NCBI GenBank assembly: GCA_963812085.1
Contig: CAWETL010000003.1
Span: forward strand, 310,001-374,000
Direction of reading: 5' to 3'
Source of the DNA: SPDF01 sp963812085
GTDB taxonomy: Bacteria; Gemmatimonadota; Gemmatimonadetes; Gemmatimonadales; GWC2-71-9
Length of the DNA stretch: 64,000 nt
The notes under the pieces are model-generated. The model saw nothing but the letters and a program-made list of their open reading frames with translations, searched no databases and was not told the origin of the DNA. Of the stretch, positions 61,817-64,000 are shown piece by piece. Each line of letters opens with the position of its first letter. Positions within the stretch are counted from its first letter, which is position 1. The translations under genes and the position numbers were made by a program.

Positions 61817-64000
61817 ATGCGATGCGTTGAATTCCGCCGGTCACCCGTGGTCCTGCTCCTCTTCCTCCTGGCGTTCGCGGCTCCGGCCGCCGGCCAGCAG
61901 CCGGCAACCAAGCCGGCGCGCCCAGCCCGCGCTGCGACGACTGCCCCGAAGGCGGTCAAGGTCACGAGCGTCGAGGGGATCACCGAATACCGGCTGCCCA
62001 ACGGGCTCCAAGTCCTCCTGTTGCCCGACCAGACCAAGCCGATCGCCACGGTGAACATCACCTACCTGGTGGGTTCTCGGTACGAGGGCTACGGTGAGAC
62101 GGGAATGGCGCACCTCCTCGAGCACCTGCTGTTCAAGGGGTCCACGCAGCACCCGAAGATCGGCGAGGAGATGACCGCCCACGGCGCCGACTTCAACGGC
62201 ACCACCTGGTACGACCGCACCAACTATTTCGAGTCGTTTCCGGCCACCCCCGCCAACCTCGACTGGGCCCTGCAGCTCGAGGCCGACCGGATGGTGCACT
62301 CCTTCATCGCCAAGGCCGACCTCGAATCCGAGATGACGGTGGTGCGAAACGAATTCGAGATGGGGGAGAACGACCCGGGGAGCATCCTGGAGGAACGCCT
62401 GTTCTCCACGGCGTACCTCTGGCACAACTACGGCCACTCGACGATCGGCGCGCGCTCGGACATCGAGCTGGTGCCGATCGGGCGGTTGCAGGACTTCTAC
62501 CGGAAGTACTATCAGCCGGACAACTCGATGCTCGTCGTGGCGGGGAAGTTCGATGAGGCCGCGACGCTCAAGCGTATCGAGCAGCTCTTCGGCCCGATCC
62601 CGCGGCCGAACCGGGACGGCGCGAATCACCTCTGGGGCACCTATACCGTGGAGCCGGTCCAGGACGGCGAGCGCACGGTGACCCTGCGCCGGGTGGGGGA
62701 CGAGCAGGTGATCCTCGCCGGGTTCCACATCCCGGCGGGATCCGACCCGGATTTCGCCCCGATCAACGTCCTCACGCAGGTCCTCGGCTCGGCCCCGAGC
62801 GGGAGGCTCTACCAGGCGCTTGTCGAGCCCAAGCTGGCGGCCCGGGTCTGGTCATCCGCATACCAGCTCTACCAGCCCAGCATGCTCCTCGTGGGCGCCC
62901 AACTCCGCACGGAGGACACCCTCGCGGTCGCCCAGGCGGCCCTGCTCGCCGCGCTCGACTCGGTGACCACCCGGCCGCCGACCGACGAGGAAGTGGCCCG
63001 TGCCAAGCAGACCATCCTCAAGAACATCGACCTGAGCCTGACCCAGACCGACCGGGTGGGCATCGCGCTGAGCGAGTGGGCCTCGCGCGGCGACTGGCGG
63101 CTCATCTTCATCAATCGCGACCGCGTCCGGGCCGTGACGCCCGCCGACGTGCAGCGGGTGGCCCAGGCGTACATCAAGCCGAGCAACCGGACGATGGGGG
63201 TCTTCGTCCCGACCCCGAAGCCCGATCGCGCCGAGATCCCGCCGCTTCCCGACATCGCGGCGCTGGTCAAGGACTACAAGGGCGACACCACGATGACCCT
63301 CGGGGAGGCCTTCGACGCCTCGCCGGCCAACATCGACGCCCGCACGGCGCGCAGTGCGCTCCCCAGCGGGATGAAGGTGGCGCTGCTCCCCAAGGCCACG
63401 CGGGGCCAGACGGTCAACGCCACGATCCAGCTCCACTTCGGCACCGAGTCCGCCCTGAACGGCCGGGCCACGGCGGCGTCGCTGGCCGGAGCGATGCTGA
63501 TGCGCGGCACCACCGCGCACACCCGACAGCAGCTCAAGGACGAGTTCGATCGCCTGAAGGCCCAGGTCAGCGTGTTCGGCACTGCGGAGGGCGCCACGGT
63601 GTCCATCTCGACCGTGCGCGCCAACTTCCCGGCGGTCCTCCGCCTCGCGGGCGAGGTGCTTCGCCAGCCGAGCTTCGATCCGGCGGAGTTCGCGACCCTG
63701 CAGCGCGAGATGCTGGCGCGCCTGGAATCACAACGGACCGATCCGATCCCGCTCGCGCAGAACGCGCTGTCGAGGGCGATGCAGATCTACCCGCCGGGGC
63801 ATCCCCGCTATGTCCCGACGATCGACGAATCGATCGCCGAGACGAAGGCCGCGACGGTGGATGATGCCAAGCGGTTCTGGGTGGAGTTCTACGGGGTCGG
63901 CGCCGGGGAAGTGGCGATCGTGGGCGATTTCGACCCGGCGGAGGTCTCGCCGGTCGTGGCGGAGTTGTTCGGAACCTGGAAGAGCCCGGCCGCGTACGCG
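61817..64000 (+). CDS. M16 family zinc peptidase (runs past the end of the window)
   Basis: The first 728 residues of a pitrilysin-type peptidase. Signal peptide to about residue 27 (VVLLLFLLAFAAPAAGQ), a basic Ala/Pro linker, then the M16 core. The zinc motif is H99-x-x-E102-H103 (HLLEH), with the third ligand E179 exactly 76 residues after H103 (VVRNEFEM). The second inactive M16 half begins at about residue 510. It is a periplasmic or surface peptide-degrading enzyme. The frame is open to base 64000, so the C-terminus is missing. Confidence 0.94.
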   Translation, partial: MRCVEFRRSPVVLLLFLLAFAAPAAGQQPATKPARPARAATTAPKAVKVTSVEGITEYRLPNGLQVLLLPDQTKPIATVNITYLVGSRYEGYGETGMAHLLEHLLFKGSTQHPKIGEEMTAHGADFNGTTWYDRTNYFESFPATPANLDWALQLEADRMVHSFIAKADLESEMTVVRNEFEMGENDPGSILEERLFSTAYLWHNYGHSTIGARSDIELVPIGRLQDFYRKYYQPDNSMLVVAGKFDEAATLKRIEQLFGPIPRPNRDGANHLWGTYTVEPVQDGERTVTLRRVGDEQVILAGFHIPAGSDPDFAPINVLTQVLGSAPSGRLYQALVEPKLAARVWSSAYQLYQPSMLLVGAQLRTEDTLAVAQAALLAALDSVTTRPPTDEEVARAKQTILKNIDLSLTQTDRVGIALSEWASRGDWRLIFINRDRVRAVTPADVQRVAQAYIKPSNRTMGVFVPTPKPDRAEIPPLPDIAALVKDYKGDTTMTLGEAFDASPANIDARTARSALPSGMKVALLPKATRGQTVNATIQLHFGTESALNGRATAASLAGAMLMRGTTAHTRQQLKDEFDRLKAQVSVFGTAEGATVSISTVRANFPAVLRLAGEVLRQPSFDPAEFATLQREMLARLESQRTDPIPLAQNALSRAMQIYPPGHPRYVPTIDESIAETKAATVDDAKRFWVEFYGVGAGEVAIVGDFDPAEVSPVVAELFGTWKSPAAYA

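Overview
The window is a very GC-rich bacterial chromosome segment. It has tightly packed, often 1-4 base overlapping genes (ATGA, GTGA, TGATG), frequent GTG starts and clean third-position GC bias. Gene content includes MglA/MglB polarity proteins beside recR, pgsA and cinA, several DUF families, a bacillithiol deacetylase, M16 and S9 peptidases, secreted lipoproteins, a TonB receptor and outer-membrane usher and TolC proteins. This points to a Gram-negative, non-proteobacterial organism, most likely Gemmatimonadota. That placement is an inference from gene content and order, not from a marker-gene tree. No tRNA, rRNA, CRISPR array, prophage or intact insertion sequence was seen.

Layout. 1-2.8 kb: the end of a small membrane protein, a Kir-type K+ channel and an RCK-gated K+ channel, all overlapping. 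3-8.4 kb: small unknown proteins, an aldo/keto reductase, ispG, an exported thioredoxin-like protein, an exported peroxiredoxin and a frameshifted secreted protein. 8.4-9.16 kb: a non-coding stretch with an AT-rich island and a rod-like inverted repeat that may be an RNA. 9.16-15.6 kb: glycolysis (pyk, pgi, class II aldolase) with a metallo-hydrolase, a YtxH protein and a YihY/BrkB protein. 15.6-20.9 kb, minus strand: a chaperone-usher-like surface fibre cluster (three DUF4402 subunits, a chaperone with a frameshift, an unusual usher). 21.5-29.4 kb, plus strand: SRP RNA, dnaX, ybaB, recR, a small anchored protein, mglB-like, mglA, pgsA, cinA (two frameshifts), grpE, dnaJ. 29.5-38.2 kb, minus strand: ppk1, a lipoprotein, a YvlD-like membrane protein, an S9 peptidase, mnmA, cysteine desulfurase, bshB1. 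38.2-46.9 kb, minus strand: a MacAB-TolC type operon with one ATPase and four permeases in an A-B-A-B order. 47-48.3 kb: a creatininase-like protein and a secreted protein. 48.3-53.7 kb: a very large NtrY-like histidine kinase, a Tat-exported PCYCGC-type protein and a DUF2911 protein. 53.7-56.8 kb, minus strand: a PadR regulator and an ADOP-type permease. 56.9 kb to the end: comM-like ATPase, a His/Cys-rich small exported protein, a frameshifted TonB receptor, a lipoprotein and the start of an M16 peptidase.

How the parts fit. Most of the window is cell upkeep: carbon metabolism, replication and repair, protein folding, phospholipid and isoprenoid synthesis, thiol and tRNA-sulfur chemistry, and export. 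The accessory-looking parts are the usher cluster, the duplicated permease operon, the PadR/ADOP pair and the probable metal-uptake block.

Two cross-cutting observations matter for readers. First, five single-base frame breaks occur in four otherwise well-preserved genes, two of them in G6 runs, which looks more like consensus sequencing error than gene decay. Second, several genes have a good -10 hexamer 6-9 bases before the start codon, suggesting leaderless transcripts; one such element appears to serve two divergent genes.
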